Source of the DNA: JBGPLH01 sp041486365 [NCBI: Thermodesulfobacteriota bacterium]
GTDB lineage: Bacteria; JAUYMQ01
Direction: 5' to 3'
Length of the DNA: 20,082 bases
Assembly (NCBI GenBank): GCA_041486365.1
Contig: JBGPLH010000012.1
Location: 1 to 20,082, forward strand
Shown here: piece after piece, positions 13,192 to 20,082 of the stretch
How positions within the stretch are numbered: position 1 is the stretch's first letter
How the letters are laid out: the number at the start of each line of letters is the position of its first letter
Translations under genes and position numbers: made by a program
Notes under the pieces: generated by a model
The model's input: only the letters and a program-made list of their open reading frames with translations
What the model was told of the DNA's origin: nothing
The model's database searches: none

Positions 13192-14670
13192 ATGTACGTT
13201 CCCACCCTTGACGAGTTCAGAAGACTTTCCACCCAGGGAAACCTCATTCCCGTCTACCGCGACATTGCCGGCGACATGGACACGCCTGTCTCCGCATTCC
13301 GGAAGATCGATCGGGGCGGGCACGCGTTCCTGCTCGAATCGGTGGAGGGGGGCGAGAAGTGGGGGCGGTACAGTTTCCTCGGCGCCGATCCGACGCTGAT
13401 CTTCCGCAGCCGGGGAAGCGAGGTCGAGATCGTGGAGGGCGGGCGGGTCCGCCGGGAGCCCGTGGGACGCGATCCGCTGGAGAACCTCGAGCGGCTGCTC
13501 GGGGCCTACCGGCCCGTGAAGGTTCCCGGCCTGCCCCGCTTCTTCGGCGGGGCCGTGGGATACCTCGCCTACGACCTGGTTCGCTTCTTCGAGCGCCTTC
13601 CGGACCGGAACCCCGACACCCTGGGGCTCTACGACACGTACCTCGTCCTCACGGACACGCTGGTCATCTTCGACAACGTGCGGCACCGGATCAAGGTCGT
13701 GCACAACACGCACCTCCCGGAGGGAGCCGATCCCGACGAGGTCTATGCCCGCGCGACGCTTCGAATAGACGAGCTGGTCGGCCGCCTGAAGCAGCCGCTC
13801 CCGCCCGAGAAGCTGGAGGCCGTGCGGGAAGCCCCGGCCGTCGCGTCCAACTTCACGAAAGAGGCCTTCTGCGAGGCCGTGAAGCGCGCCAAGGAGTACG
13901 TGGTGGCCGGGGATGTGATCCAGGTGGTCCTCTCCCAGCGCCACACGATGACCCTTCAGGTCGATCCCTTCCACATCTACCGCCTGCTCCGATCCGTGAA
14001 CCCGTCCCCCTACATGTTCTTCCTGCGCCAGGAGGGGCACACCCTCGTCGGGTCGTCCCCGGAGGTGCTCGCGCGACTGGAGGACGGGGTCGTGGAGGTG
14101 CGCCCCATCGCGGGCACGCGCCGTCGGGGGAAGGATGAGGAGGAGGACCATCGTCTGGAGGCCGAGCTGCGGGCCGATCCGAAGGAGGTGGCCGAGCACG
14201 TGATGCTGGTCGACCTTGGACGCAACGACGCGGGGCGGGTGGCGAAGGCGGGGACGGTGCGTGTGAACGAGCTTCTCGTGGTGGAGCGGTACTCGCACGT
14301 GATGCACCTGGTCTCCAACGTTCGCGCCGAGCTCGCGCGGGGCAGGAACGCCTTCGACGTGATCCGCGCGGTCTTCCCGGCCGGCACGCTCTCCGGAGCG
14401 CCGAAGATCCGGGCGATGGAGATCATCGACGAGCTGGAGAACGTGCGCCGCGGCCCCTATGGGGGCGCCGTGGGATACTTCGGATACGGCGGGAACATGG
14501 ACACGGCCATCACGATCCGGACCGTCGTGATCAAGGACGGGAAGATCCATCTGCAGGCCGGGGCGGGGATCGTCTACGACAGCGACCCGGAGCGGGAATA
14601 TCAGGAGACCGTGGACAAGGGGCGCGCGCTGGTGACGGCCATCGATCTGGCGCGGGAGGGCCTGGATTGA
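13192..14670 (+). CDS. trpE: Anthranilate synthase component I
   Basis: Converts chorismate to anthranilate using ammonia delivered by TrpG, the first committed step of tryptophan synthesis. The 492-aa length is normal. The ATG at 13192 begins MYVPTLDEFRRL and has GGAAG 8 nt upstream; the open frame extends to 13087 but without family similarity. The regulatory motif LLES (residues 47-50), whose Ser takes part in Trp feedback binding in known enzymes, is intact, as is NPSPYMFFL. Chorismate-site motifs follow in order: PIAGTRRRG, the LDLGRND-type VDLGRNDAGRV, YSHVMHLVSNV, FPAGTLSGAPKIRAMEII, GGAVGYFGYGGNMDTAITIRT and LQAGAGIVYDSDP. End-product inhibition is therefore likely. The stop overlaps the next start (TTGA). 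Confidence 0.96.
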   Translation: MYVPTLDEFRRLSTQGNLIPVYRDIAGDMDTPVSAFRKIDRGGHAFLLESVEGGEKWGRYSFLGADPTLIFRSRGSEVEIVEGGRVRREPVGRDPLENLERLLGAYRPVKVPGLPRFFGGAVGYLAYDLVRFFERLPDRNPDTLGLYDTYLVLTDTLVIFDNVRHRIKVVHNTHLPEGADPDEVYARATLRIDELVGRLKQPLPPEKLEAVREAPAVASNFTKEAFCEAVKRAKEYVVAGDVIQVVLSQRHTMTLQVDPFHIYRLLRSVNPSPYMFFLRQEGHTLVGSSPEVLARLEDGVVEVRPIAGTRRRGKDEEEDHRLEAELRADPKEVAEHVMLVDLGRNDAGRVAKAGTVRVNELLVVERYSHVMHLVSNVRAELARGRNAFDVIRAVFPAGTLSGAPKIRAMEIIDELENVRRGPYGGAVGYFGYGGNMDTAITIRTVVIKDGKIHLQAGAGIVYDSDPEREYQETVDKGRALVTAIDLAREGLD

Positions 14671-16691
14671 GTGACGCGGCGACACATCCGACGTGGCGTT
14701 CCCGGATCCTCCGCGGGGCCTTCCTGGCTCTGCTGGCCGGTGTGGCGGAGGCTTCCGTGGTCCTCCTGCGGGCGCGGCCCATCGCGGAGGTGGACTCCTG
14801 GGGCCGCCTCTGGGGCATGGCCTTCGGCGCGGGCGCGATGGGGGCGCTCCTGTTCTTCCCGGGGATCGCGGCTCTCGAGCTGGCCGCGCTCCAGGCGGGG
14901 CGCTTCGCCGCGCGCGGGCGTACCCCGGCCATCGGCCGCGTCACGGCCGCGGTCCTCTGGGGCGCGGGTGGGCTGGCGGCGGCCCTCTGGGTCATGTCCT
15001 GGTACGAGCGATTCCATGCCGGGAGCGTGGCGCTCCCGCTCGCCGTGGCCGCCCTCGGCCTCGTCGCGCTCGCATGGATCACCCGTTCGCCGAAGACGTG
15101 GATCCGGCGCGCGGCCGGCGCGTCGGCGCTCGCGGGTGCCGCCGCCGCCATCGTCGTGGATGCCAGGACCGCCTTCGGCCAGTACCCGACCTTTCACGTC
15201 GCCGTGCAGTGGCTCGTGCTCCTCGTGGCCGCGGAGGCGCTACGCGCGCTGGGCCCGATCCGATGGCCGGGCACCCTCGTGCCGAGCAAGAGCCTCGTCG
15301 CCGCCACCGCCTGCGCCGCGATCCTCATGCCGCTCCACTGGGAGTTCGGGCCGACGAGCGGGACGCGGGGGATGGTGCGCGGTCTCGGCTGGATGACGCT
15401 CCCGCGCACGCAGCTCTTCCACGAGGCGCCGCTCAACCCCGGCTGCAGCGATCCCGCCGCGCTGGCCGAACTGCCCGAGGAGGCCCGCGCCGCCGCGTTC
15501 CTGAAATACGCGCACCTGGGTCCCCTCCGGCGCGACCTCGGGGGGCGGAACTTCGTCCTCCTGGTGATGGACGCCGTGCGCGCCGACCGGCTCGCGGCCT
15601 ACGGCGGCAGCGGGCTCACGCCGAACCTGGACGCGCTCGGGGAGAGCTCGGTCGTCTTCGGAAACGCCTACGGGTCGTCGTCCGGGACGATCGGCACGGT
15701 GGGCGCGATGTTCTGCCTCTCGCCGCCGTCCTGGACGGAGATGACGACGCAGCAGGTCTTCTGGCGTGCGAAGCTCCGGCCGGAATGCACGACCATCGCC
15801 GAGCGGCTCGCGGCGCGAGGCTACCGCACGCGGTCGCACCTGCACTACTACGTCGCGGGGACCCTGGCGGGGGACTCGGGCTACCTGCAGGGGTTCGAGT
15901 CCGTGCAGACCGGCAAGACGGACGCCCAGGTGATCTCGGCGGCGCTGGAAGATCTGCGTGGGGCCCACGGGACGGATCGACGCCCGTCGTTCCTGTGGAT
16001 CCAGCTCGGGCAGGCCCATCATCCCTACGTCCCGTCGCCGCCCTTCGCGCCGAAGAAGAAGACCGAGGAAGCGCGCTACGACGCCGCGGTGCGGAGCGTG
16101 GACGCCGCCGTGGGGGATCTCGTGCGGGGCCTCAAGCAGCAGGGCCTGTGGCGCAAGACCGTTCTCGTCGTGATGTCCGATCACGGCGAGGAGTTCGGTG
16201 AGCACGGCGGGTGGCATCACAACCGGGCCCTCTACGACGAGTCGATCCGGGTGCCGCTGCTCGTGCACGACCCGCGCGTCCGGCCGCGCCGCGTGGAGGA
16301 CGACGTCTCTGTGAGCGATCTCGGGGCCTGGCTCCTCTGGGAGCGGCGCGGCGTGCCCGACCCGGACGTGGTGGCGCGCGTGGCGAGCTCGGCGGGGCGG
16401 CTGTACGGCGCTCTGGGCGACGTGCGGGTCTCGGAGCTGCTCTCCAACACGGGGGTCCAGGTCTCGCTCGTGCGGGGTCCCCGCAAGGCGGTGCGCAACC
16501 TCTCGGGGAAGTACGACGAGCTTTACGATCGGACCTGGGATCCGGGCGAGCGGCGCAATCTCGTGGAATCGGAGCCCGGCGACGAGCTGATCGCGGACCT
16601 CGACCGCTACGAGGCGATCCGCCGTTGCACGCGGCGGGCGCAGATCATGCCGATCCGGGGCGGCGCGACGCGGAGCGCCGCGGCGAAGTAG
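14667..16691 (+). CDS. Membrane-anchored alkaline-phosphatase-superfamily (sulfatase-like) protein within the trp operon
   Basis: A 674-aa protein with an N-terminal membrane part of about six or seven helices (within residues 12-222) and a C-terminal sulfatase-like domain from about residue 294. Metal-site motifs are [16 protein letters not shown] (Asp302, Asp307) and [19 protein letters not shown] (Asp505, His506, His514, His517/518), with [15 protein letters not shown] between. The position where sulfatases carry the formylglycine Cys/Ser in CxPxR reads [14 protein letters not shown] (337-350). By alignment Thr341 replaces the nucleophile, as in phosphoglycerol- or phosphoethanolamine-transferases. 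It may therefore modify a lipid, glycan or LPS at the membrane outer face; the substrate is unknown. The TTG start has GGGAGGG 6 nt upstream and overlaps the trpE stop by 4 nt; trpG follows 23 nt later. It has no evident role in tryptophan synthesis. Confidence 0.85.
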   Translation: MSDAATHPTWRSRILRGAFLALLAGVAEASVVLLRARPIAEVDSWGRLWGMAFGAGAMGALLFFPGIAALELAALQAGRFAARGRTPAIGRVTAAVLWGAGGLAAALWVMSWYERFHAGSVALPLAVAALGLVALAWITRSPKTWIRRAAGASALAGAAAAIVVDARTAFGQYPTFHVAVQWLVLLVAAEALRALGPIRWPGTLVPSKSLVAATACAAILMPLHWEFGPTSGTRGMVRGLGWMTLPRTQLFHEAPLNPGCSDPAALAELPEEARAAAFLKYAHLGPLRRDLGGRNFVLLVMDAVRADRLAAYGGSGLTPNLDALGESSVVFGNAYGSSSGTIGTVGAMFCLSPPSWTEMTTQQVFWRAKLRPECTTIAERLAARGYRTRSHLHYYVAGTLAGDSGYLQGFESVQTGKTDAQVISAALEDLRGAHGTDRRPSFLWIQLGQAHHPYVPSPPFAPKKKTEEARYDAAVRSVDAAVGDLVRGLKQQGLWRKTVLVVMSDHGEEFGEHGGWHHNRALYDESIRVPLLVHDPRVRPRRVEDDVSVSDLGAWLLWERRGVPDPDVVARVASSAGRLYGALGDVRVSELLSNTGVQVSLVRGPRKAVRNLSGKYDELYDRTWDPGERRNLVESEPGDELIADLDRYEAIRRCTRRAQIMPIRGGATRSAAAK

Positions 16692-16714
16692 GCAGGCCCG
16701 CGCTGGAGAGCCCC

Positions 16715-17287
16715 ATGCTCCTCATGATCGACAACTACGACTCCTTCACCTACAACCTCGTCCAGTACCTGCTGGAGCTGGGCGAGGACGTGAAGGTCGA
16801 GCGCAACGACGCCATCTCGCTCGAGGATATCGGGCGGATGCGCCCGGACCGGATCGTGATCTCGCCGGGCCCCCGCACGCCCAGGGAGGCCGGCGTGAGC
16901 GTGCCGCTGGTCCTGCGCTTCGCGGGCGAGATCCCGATCCTCGGCGTCTGCCTCGGCCACCAGTCCATCGGCGCCGCCTTCGGCGGCGACATCGTGGGCG
17001 CGAAGCGCATCATGCACGGCAAGACCTCCACCATCACCCACGACGGACGGGGCGTCTTCCGCGGCATCCCCAACCCCTTCGAGGCGACCCGCTACCACTC
17101 GCTCGTCGTGTCGGAGAGGAGCCTTCCCGCCTGCCTCGAGATCTCGGCTCGATCGGAGGACGGCGAGATCATGGGGCTCCGCCATCGCGAGCAGGCGGTG
17201 GAGGGAATCCAGTTCCACCCCGAGTCGATACTCACCCTCGTGGGCAAGGACTTGCTGCGCAACTTCCTCGAGTCGTCCCGCGCATGA
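16715..17287 (+). CDS. trpG: Anthranilate synthase component II (glutamine amidotransferase)
   Basis: Class I glutamine amidotransferase that releases ammonia from glutamine for TrpE. The 190-aa single-domain length is that of TrpG/PabA. The catalytic triad is complete: Cys79 in [10 protein letters not shown], His168 and Glu170 in FHPESIL. The N-terminus [19 protein letters not shown] and the [11 protein letters not shown] oxyanion region are diagnostic. The ATG at 16715 has GGAG 6 nt upstream, which rules out the long open frame that runs further left. Relatives often serve both TrpE and PabB; no pabB is visible here, so a dual role is possible. The stop overlaps the trpD start by 4 nt (ATGA). 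Confidence 0.96.
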   Translation: MLLMIDNYDSFTYNLVQYLLELGEDVKVERNDAISLEDIGRMRPDRIVISPGPRTPREAGVSVPLVLRFAGEIPILGVCLGHQSIGAAFGGDIVGAKRIMHGKTSTITHDGRGVFRGIPNPFEATRYHSLVVSERSLPACLEISARSEDGEIMGLRHREQAVEGIQFHPESILTLVGKDLLRNFLESSRA

Positions 17288-18294
17288 TCCGCGACGCCCT
17301 CGCCCGCCTCGTCCAGCGCGAGGACCTTCCCGCCGACGTGATGGCCGCCGTCATGGACGAGATCATGGACGGCGAGGCCACCCCCGCCCAGATTGCCGCC
17401 TTCGCCACCGCGCTCCGGATGAAGGGAGAGACCGTGGACGAGCTGGCCGCCGCGGCCGGGCGGCTGCGCGCCCGCGCGCTCCGAATCGAGCCGCCCGCGG
17501 ATCTCATGGTCGTCGACACCTGCGGCACCGGCGGCGACGGCGCCTCGAGCTTCAACATCTCCACCACCGCGGCCTTCGTCCTGGCCGGCGCCGGCATCCC
17601 CGTCGCCAAGCACGGAGGCCGCGCGGTCTCGAGCCGCGCCGGATCGGCCGACGTGCTCGAGGCGCTCGGCGCGCGGATCGATCTGGGCCCCGAGGGGGCG
17701 CGGCGCTGCCTGGAGGAGGTGGGCATCTGCTTTCTCTTCGCCCCCGGCTACCACGAATCGATGCGGCACGCGGCCTCCGCCCGACGCGAGATGGGGGTTC
17801 GGACCTTCTTCAACCTGCTCGGTCCGCTCGCCAGTCCCGCGGGCGCCCGGCACCAGCTCCTCGGCGTGTACGCGGAGGGGTTGACGGAGACCCTCGCGCG
17901 CGTGCTCGCGCGGCTGGGAGCGGAGCGCGCCTGGGTTGTCTGGGGCGAGGGGGGCCTCGACGAGGTGACGGCCGCGGGGCGTACGCGCGTGGCGGAGGTT
18001 TCCGGGGGCGTGGTACGATGCTTCGACCTCGTGCCCGAGGACTTCGGGCTCCCCCGCGGGCAGATCAAGGACTATCAGGGGGGCGACGCCGTGCGGAACG
18101 CGGCGATTCTCCGGGAAGTGCTCTCGGGCGAGCCCGGCCCGCGGCGCGATGTCGTCGTGGCGAACGCGGCGGCCGCCCTGGTCGTGGCGGGACGCGCCCG
18201 CGACCCGAAGCACGGGGCGGCGCTTGCGGCGGCCGCGCTCGATCGCGGCGAGGCCCTGAAGAAGCTCGAGATGCTGATCCGCTTCGCCGCCTGA
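17284..18294 (+). CDS. trpD: Anthranilate phosphoribosyltransferase
   Basis: Transfers phosphoribose from PRPP to anthranilate, the second step of the branch. At 336 aa it is a stand-alone TrpD, not fused to TrpG as in E. coli. The PRPP-binding [13 protein letters not shown] (81-93), the [18 protein letters not shown] segment (109-126), [25 protein letters not shown] and the Mg-binding DE in GGLDEVT are all present. The ATG lies in an ATGA overlap with trpG and has no strong Shine-Dalgarno of its own, so translation probably depends on coupling to trpG. Confidence 0.97.
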   Translation: MIRDALARLVQREDLPADVMAAVMDEIMDGEATPAQIAAFATALRMKGETVDELAAAAGRLRARALRIEPPADLMVVDTCGTGGDGASSFNISTTAAFVLAGAGIPVAKHGGRAVSSRAGSADVLEALGARIDLGPEGARRCLEEVGICFLFAPGYHESMRHAASARREMGVRTFFNLLGPLASPAGARHQLLGVYAEGLTETLARVLARLGAERAWVVWGEGGLDEVTAAGRTRVAEVSGGVVRCFDLVPEDFGLPRGQIKDYQGGDAVRNAAILREVLSGEPGPRRDVVVANAAAALVVAGRARDPKHGAALAAAALDRGEALKKLEMLIRFAA

Positions 18295-18306
18295 GGGGCG
18301 GCTCCG

Positions 18307-19098
18307 ATGACGATCCTCGACGAAATCCTCCGGCACACGCGCGAGGAGGTCGCTCGGGCCCGGCGGCAGGACCCGTTCGATCCCTGGCCGCCTCCCGCCG
18401 GCCTCCCGATCCTGCGTGACTTCCGCGGGGCGCTGGTGGCGCCCGGCGCGTTCCGCGTGATCGCGGAGGTCAAGAAAGCTTCCCCGAGCCGCGGCGTGAT
18501 CCGCGCGGACTTCGATCCCGTTCGCATCGCCGAGACCTACGCCCGCCACGGGGCGGCGGCCCTCTCGGTGCTCACCGACGAGAAGTATTTCCAGGGACGG
18601 ATCGAGTTCCTCGCGCGGATTCGCGAGACCGTGCCGCTCCCGATCCTCCGGAAGGACTTCGTGATCGACCCCTGGCAGCTCCGCGAATCGCGGGCGCGGG
18701 GCGCCGACGCGATCCTCCTCATCGCCGCCGCGCTCACGCCGGGCGATCTGCGCGCGCTTCACGCCGAGGCGCGCCGCCTCGGCCTCGACGTGCTCGTGGA
18801 GGTGCACGATGAGCCGGAGCTGGTCGCCGCGGTGGAGGCGGGCGCGGAGATCTTCGGGATCAACAACCGGGATCTCCGGACCTTCGAGGTGACTCTCGAG
18901 ACCACGCGGCGCCTCGCGCCGAAGATCCCGGCCGGTGCCGTCGGCGTCTGCGAGAGCGGTATCCACACGAGGAACGATCTGGACGAGATGGTGCGCTGCG
19001 GGATCCGCTGCTTCCTGATCGGCGAGTCGCTGATGTCGGCGCCCGATCCGGGCGCCAGGCTTGCCGAGTTGATCGGCGGCGAAGGGAAGGCCGGATGA
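18307..19098 (+). CDS. trpC: Indole-3-glycerol-phosphate synthase
   Basis: Ring-closes carboxyphenylamino-deoxyribulose phosphate to indole-3-glycerol phosphate. It is a (beta/alpha)8 enzyme of 263 aa, a normal single-function length. Catalytic residues are in place: Glu54 and Lys56 ([12 protein letters not shown]), Lys115 (LRKDFVID), Glu166 ([10 protein letters not shown]), Asn187 (GINNRDL), and Glu216 and Ser217 (CESGI). The phosphate-binding end LIGESLM is also present. The ATG follows the trpD stop by 12 nt, with GAGGGG as Shine-Dalgarno. The stop overlaps trpF by 4 nt (ATGA). trpC and trpF are separate adjacent genes here, unlike the fused enterobacterial protein. Confidence 0.97.
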   Translation: MTILDEILRHTREEVARARRQDPFDPWPPPAGLPILRDFRGALVAPGAFRVIAEVKKASPSRGVIRADFDPVRIAETYARHGAAALSVLTDEKYFQGRIEFLARIRETVPLPILRKDFVIDPWQLRESRARGADAILLIAAALTPGDLRALHAEARRLGLDVLVEVHDEPELVAAVEAGAEIFGINNRDLRTFEVTLETTRRLAPKIPAGAVGVCESGIHTRNDLDEMVRCGIRCFLIGESLMSAPDPGARLAELIGGEGKAG

Positions 19099-19736
19099 GG
19101 CCCTTTCATGTGAAGATCTGCGGTATCACGCGGCTGGAGGACGCGCTGGCGGCGGCCAAGGCGGGCGCCGATTCGATCGGGCTGAACTTCTACCCGAAGT
19201 CCCCGCGGCACATCGATCCCGCCCGCGCGGCGGAGATCGTCCGGGCGCTCCCCGAGGGCGTGGAAGCGGTCGGTGTCTTCGTGAACGACCCCCCGGAGAG
19301 AGTGAACGCCATCGCGGAGCAGGCGGGTCTCCACATGGTGCAGCTCCACGGCGAGGAATCGCCGGACGACGCGGACCGGATCCATCTCCCCGTGATCAAG
19401 GCCCTGCGCCTGCGCGGCGAGGACGACATCGCCTCGGCCGAGCGCTACCGGGTGGACATCTATCTGCTCGACACGCCGTCGGAGGACTTCGGCGGCACCG
19501 GGAAGACCCACGACTGGACGCTCGCGGCGAAGGCCTGCCGCCGCCTGCGTGCGTTCCTCGCCGGGGGTCTGACGCCCGACAACGTCGCCGCGGCCGTGCG
19601 CGCCGTGAACCCCTACGGCGTCGACGTCGCGGGCGGCGTCGAGAGTGCCCCGGGGATCAAGGATCCGGCGAAGATCGCAGCGTTCATCCAGGCCGCGCGG
19701 GAGGCGGCGCGGGCGGTACGGGGGGAGGATTCTTGA
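19095..19736 (+). CDS. trpF: Phosphoribosylanthranilate isomerase
   Basis: Catalyses the Amadori rearrangement of phosphoribosylanthranilate, feeding TrpC. It is a 213-aa (beta/alpha)8 barrel. The general base Cys9 (VKICGIT) and general acid Asp126 (YLLDT) are present, along with [17 protein letters not shown] and [11 protein letters not shown]. The terminal phosphate-binding motif reads GVDVAGGVE where most relatives have Ser residues (GVDVSSGVE), a mild variant. The ATG has GGGAAGG upstream. The stop overlaps the TTG start of trpB. Confidence 0.96.
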   Translation: MRPFHVKICGITRLEDALAAAKAGADSIGLNFYPKSPRHIDPARAAEIVRALPEGVEAVGVFVNDPPERVNAIAEQAGLHMVQLHGEESPDDADRIHLPVIKALRLRGEDDIASAERYRVDIYLLDTPSEDFGGTGKTHDWTLAAKACRRLRAFLAGGLTPDNVAAAVRAVNPYGVDVAGGVESAPGIKDPAKIAAFIQAAREAARAVRGEDS

Positions 19737-20082
19737 ACCCCAAGCGCGCATCCTCGCCCGACGCCACCGGCCACTTCGGCCGGTTCGGGGGGAGGTACGT
19801 GCCGGAGACGCTCATGCCGGCGCTGCTCGATCTCGAGAAGCGCTACGCGGAGGTGGCGTCCGATCCGGTATTCCACCGGGAGCTGGAGGGATATCTCAAG
19901 CACTACGTCGGGCGGCCGACGCCGCTCTATCTTGCGCGGCGGATGAGCGCGGATCTGGGGGGCGCGAAGATCTACCTGAAGCGCGAGGATCTCGCCCACA
20001 CGGGCGCCCACAAGATCAACAACACGCTCGGCCAGGTGCTTCTGGCCCGCAAGATCGGGAAGCGGCGGATCACGGCGGAGAC
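19733..20082 (+). CDS. trpB: Tryptophan synthase beta chain, 5' part (cut by window edge)
   Basis: PLP enzyme that joins indole and serine to make tryptophan in complex with TrpA. Only the first 116 residues are in the window and no stop is reached. They include the opening [19 protein letters not shown], the [11 protein letters not shown] segment, [19 protein letters not shown] and [10 protein letters not shown]. The PLP-binding lysine is Lys94 in AHKIN. This is the TrpB1 type that pairs with TrpA. The start is a TTG within a TTGA overlap with trpF, preceded by GGGGAGGA at a 3-nt gap, with no better ATG before the conserved region. trpA would be expected just beyond the edge. Confidence 0.95.
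   Translation, partial: MNPKRASSPDATGHFGRFGGRYVPETLMPALLDLEKRYAEVASDPVFHRELEGYLKHYVGRPTPLYLARRMSADLGGAKIYLKREDLAHTGAHKINNTLGQVLLARKIGKRRITAE

Noticed and set aside
13090-14685. 531-aa open frame antisense to trpE
   Set aside because: It is a shadow of trpE with His/Val/Asp-rich composition and no recognisable fold.
16211-16714. Long N-terminal extension of trpG
   Set aside because: It is out of frame with the AlkP-superfamily gene it overlaps and has shadow-like composition. The trpG ATG at 16715 begins the conserved [11 protein letters not shown].
17092-18966. 624-aa open frame antisense to trpG, trpD and trpC
   Set aside because: It crosses three clearly real genes on the other strand and has low-complexity Arg/Glu/Gly composition typical of shadow frames.
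1-20082. Mobile elements, prophage, defence or toxin-antitoxin genes, tRNA/rRNA
   Set aside because: Reading both strands I found no transposase, integrase, terminal inverted repeats with target duplications, restriction or toxin motifs, or tRNA cloverleaf. The window is nearly filled by housekeeping genes.

Overview
The window is GC-rich chromosomal DNA from a diderm (Gram-negative-type) bacterium. The clearest lineage clue is an LptD-type outer-membrane LPS assembly protein with paired cysteines. GTG and TTG starts, 4-nt stop/start overlaps and short spacers are frequent. The style fits a Myxococcota/Deltaproteobacteria-, Acidobacteriota- or Eisenbacteria-like genome, but the sequence alone does not settle the phylum. 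I see no tRNA, rRNA, CRISPR array, transposase, integrase or phage gene; almost everything is housekeeping.

Layout. (1) 1-660: a small exported protein of unknown function, closed by a strong hairpin-plus-T terminator. (2) 679-1473, minus strand: a histidine-phosphatase (phosphoglycerate-mutase-like) enzyme whose C-terminal tail is built from a 36-bp tandem repeat. (3) 1589-5844: a good sigma70-type promoter drives a compact run with 4-nt overlaps: CcdA-like membrane reductant transporter, TlpA/ResA-like thioredoxin, exported DUF255/YyaL-like thioredoxin-fold protein and a DUF2064 glycosyltransferase-like protein. The first three suggest an extracytoplasmic thiol-redox module. (4) 5841-9626: a promoter with a perfect TTGACA, an MBL-fold class II cyclic-nucleotide phosphodiesterase-like protein, accD, folC and a VOC (glyoxalase-fold) protein. 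(5) 9571-10179, minus strand: an unrecognised 202-aa protein overlapping the VOC gene tail to tail. (6) 10343-13088: lptD with its own promoter and a strong terminator. (7) 13091 to the right edge: a tryptophan operon in the order trpE, membrane AlkP/sulfatase-superfamily gene, trpG, trpD, trpC, trpF, trpB (cut by the window edge).

The trp genes encode chorismate to anthranilate (TrpE+TrpG), phosphoribosylation (TrpD), isomerisation (TrpF), indole-glycerol phosphate formation (TrpC) and the final synthase step (TrpB, with TrpA presumably beyond the edge). The oddity is a 674-aa membrane-anchored phospho/sulfo-transferase-like gene translationally coupled to trpE and separating it from its glutaminase partner trpG. 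Its predicted nucleophile site lacks the formylglycine sulfatase signature and offers a threonine instead.

Other points worth a look are the in-frame 36-bp repeats and a diverged copy of the same element upstream of accD, hairpins in the phosphatase and trp leaders, an 18-bp palindrome over the lptD stop codon, and an acidic/Gly/Pro-rich insertion in LptD. None of these proves a new system; the trp-embedded membrane enzyme is the best candidate for new biology.
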